The notes under the pieces are model-generated. The model made no database searches. It was not told where the DNA came from and saw only the letters and a program-made list of their open reading frames with translations. DNA of 5,690 nucleotides from an uncultured Acidimicrobiales bacterium. Lineage in GTDB: Bacteria; Actinomycetota; Acidimicrobiia; Acidimicrobiales; Aldehydirespiratoraceae. The stretch lies in assembly GCA_938091985.1 (NCBI GenBank), contig CALKOE010000164.1:1-5690 (forward strand). Reading direction: 5' to 3'. How positions within the stretch are numbered: position 1 is the stretch's first letter; each line of letters begins with the position of its first letter. The position numbers were made by a program, and so were the translations under genes. Shown here piece after piece: positions 4,924 to 5,690 of this stretch.

Positions 4924-5690
4924 ATGAACCCGAGCTTCGCCGAACAGGTGACTGCCCTTCAGAAGGACTGGGACGACAATCCCCGTTGGAACGGCGTACA
5001 GCGCGACTACACCGCAGAGGACGTCGTTCGTCTGCGCGGCTCCGTCACCCCCGAGCACACGCTCGCCCGTCAGGGTGCCGAAAAGCTGTGGGACCGCATC
5101 AACGACATGGACTACGTCCACGCGTTGGGTGCAATGACCGGCGGCCAGGCGATCCAGTACGCCAAGGGCGGCCTTCCCGCCATCTACCTGTCCGGTTGGC
5201 AGGTCGCGGGCGACGCGAACCTCGCCGGTCAGGTCTACCCGGACCAGTCGCTCTACCCCGCGAACTCGGTGCCGTCGGTTGTCTCGCGCATCAACAACGC
5301 GCTGCGTCGTGCAGACCAGATCGAATGGGCCGAGACCAACGGCAGCCCGTCGATCGACTACATGCTGCCGATCGTGGCCGATGCCGAGGCCGGCTTCGGC
5401 GGTCCCCTCAACGCCTACGAGCTCATGAAGTCGATGATCGAATCAGGCGCTGCCGGTGTCCACTGGGAAGATCAGCTCAGCTCGGCCAAGAAGTGTGGCC
5501 ACATGGGCGGCAAGGTCCTCATCCCGACGAAGCAGCACGTGACCACTCTCAACGCCGCTCGTCTCGCAGCCGATGTGGCGGGTACACCGACGATCGTCCT
5601 CGCCCGCACCGACGCCCTGGCGGCGAACCTGCTGACAACCGACGTCGACGAGCGTGACCAGGAGTTCCTCACCGGCGAGCGCTCGGCTGA
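4924..5690 (+). CDS. aceA: Isocitrate lyase, N-terminal 255 residues (runs off the right edge)
   Basis: The open frame continues to the window end without a stop; about 60% of an enzyme of usual length near 430 residues is present. It cleaves isocitrate to succinate and glyoxylate, feeding malate synthase. Motifs seen: DWDDNPRW (15-22), the substrate-binding [11 protein letters not shown] (90-100), [13 protein letters not shown] (105-117), metal-binding [10 protein letters not shown] (151-160, with D153), HWEDQL (180-185), the signature [13 protein letters not shown] (189-201) with catalytic C191, LARTDA (226-231), and [14 protein letters not shown] (240-253). The spacing and sequence closely follow M. 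tuberculosis ICL1, in which the catalytic cysteine is also residue 191, rather than the longer ICL2 type. Nothing is degraded in the visible part. Colinear with aceB, 98 nt downstream, and likely co-transcribed, with the intervening hairpin possibly modulating the ratio. Confidence 0.96.
   Translation, partial: MNPSFAEQVTALQKDWDDNPRWNGVQRDYTAEDVVRLRGSVTPEHTLARQGAEKLWDRINDMDYVHALGAMTGGQAIQYAKGGLPAIYLSGWQVAGDANLAGQVYPDQSLYPANSVPSVVSRINNALRRADQIEWAETNGSPSIDYMLPIVADAEAGFGGPLNAYELMKSMIESGAAGVHWEDQLSSAKKCGHMGGKVLIPTKQHVTTLNAARLAADVAGTPTIVLARTDALAANLLTTDVDERDQEFLTGERSA

Noticed and set aside
4986..5657. Plus-strand open frame (about 223 codons), Arg-rich, inside aceA
   Set aside because: Out-of-frame shadow. 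The true frame from 4924 carries every isocitrate lyase motif and is open to the window end.
1..5690. CRISPR array, tRNA/rRNA genes, insertion sequence or phage genes
   Set aside because: No regularly spaced repeats, cloverleaf-like segments, transposase-like frames or terminal inverted repeats were found. Nearly all the DNA is accounted for by coding sequence.

Overview
The window comes from a high-GC bacterium, most likely an actinomycete (Actinomycetota). An Acidimicrobiia-type lineage is my best guess, but no taxonomic marker is present to prove it. The grounds are the strong G/C bias at third codon positions, a RamB-type regulator (a family known mainly from Corynebacterium, Mycobacterium and relatives), an isocitrate lyase of the short form seen in Mycobacterium tuberculosis ICL1, and probable leaderless starts.

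Left part (1-1006, minus strand): the first codons of a probable ybeY (rRNA-maturation endoribonuclease) overlap the end of a complete phoH/ybeZ-type ATPase gene. This is the widespread RNA-metabolism pair. Directly divergent from phoH lies an unnamed gene (1018-1620, plus) whose product has a helical N-terminal part and two copies of a small beta-rich unit. The two starts are only 11 bp apart and a 12-bp perfect palindrome (1020-1031) sits at the junction. It could supply back-to-back -10 boxes.

Right part (1617-5690): a glyoxylate-shunt locus. A RamB/ScfR-family regulator (minus, 3092-1617) is divergent from malate synthase A (aceB, plus, 3233-4825), followed by isocitrate lyase (aceA, plus, 4924 to beyond the window edge). 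Isocitrate lyase splits isocitrate into succinate and glyoxylate, and malate synthase condenses glyoxylate with acetyl-CoA to malate. Together they allow growth on acetate and fatty acids. RamB controls these same genes in Corynebacterium glutamicum and icl1 in M. tuberculosis, so the locus looks like a self-contained regulator-plus-pathway unit. The 140-bp divergent region holds a good sigma70-like promoter for a leaderless ramB, a weaker candidate aceB promoter, and an interrupted 18-bp palindrome overlapping the latter. That palindrome is the best operator candidate. Between aceB and aceA a long hairpin starts inside the last aceB codons, and could set the ratio of the two enzymes.

The hypothetical gene and ramB are convergent and their stop codons overlap. 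No mobile element, CRISPR array, tRNA or rRNA was seen. The window is mostly conventional. The points most worth checking are the candidate RamB operator, the aceB-aceA hairpin, the symmetric divergent start region, and the duplicated domain in the unnamed protein.
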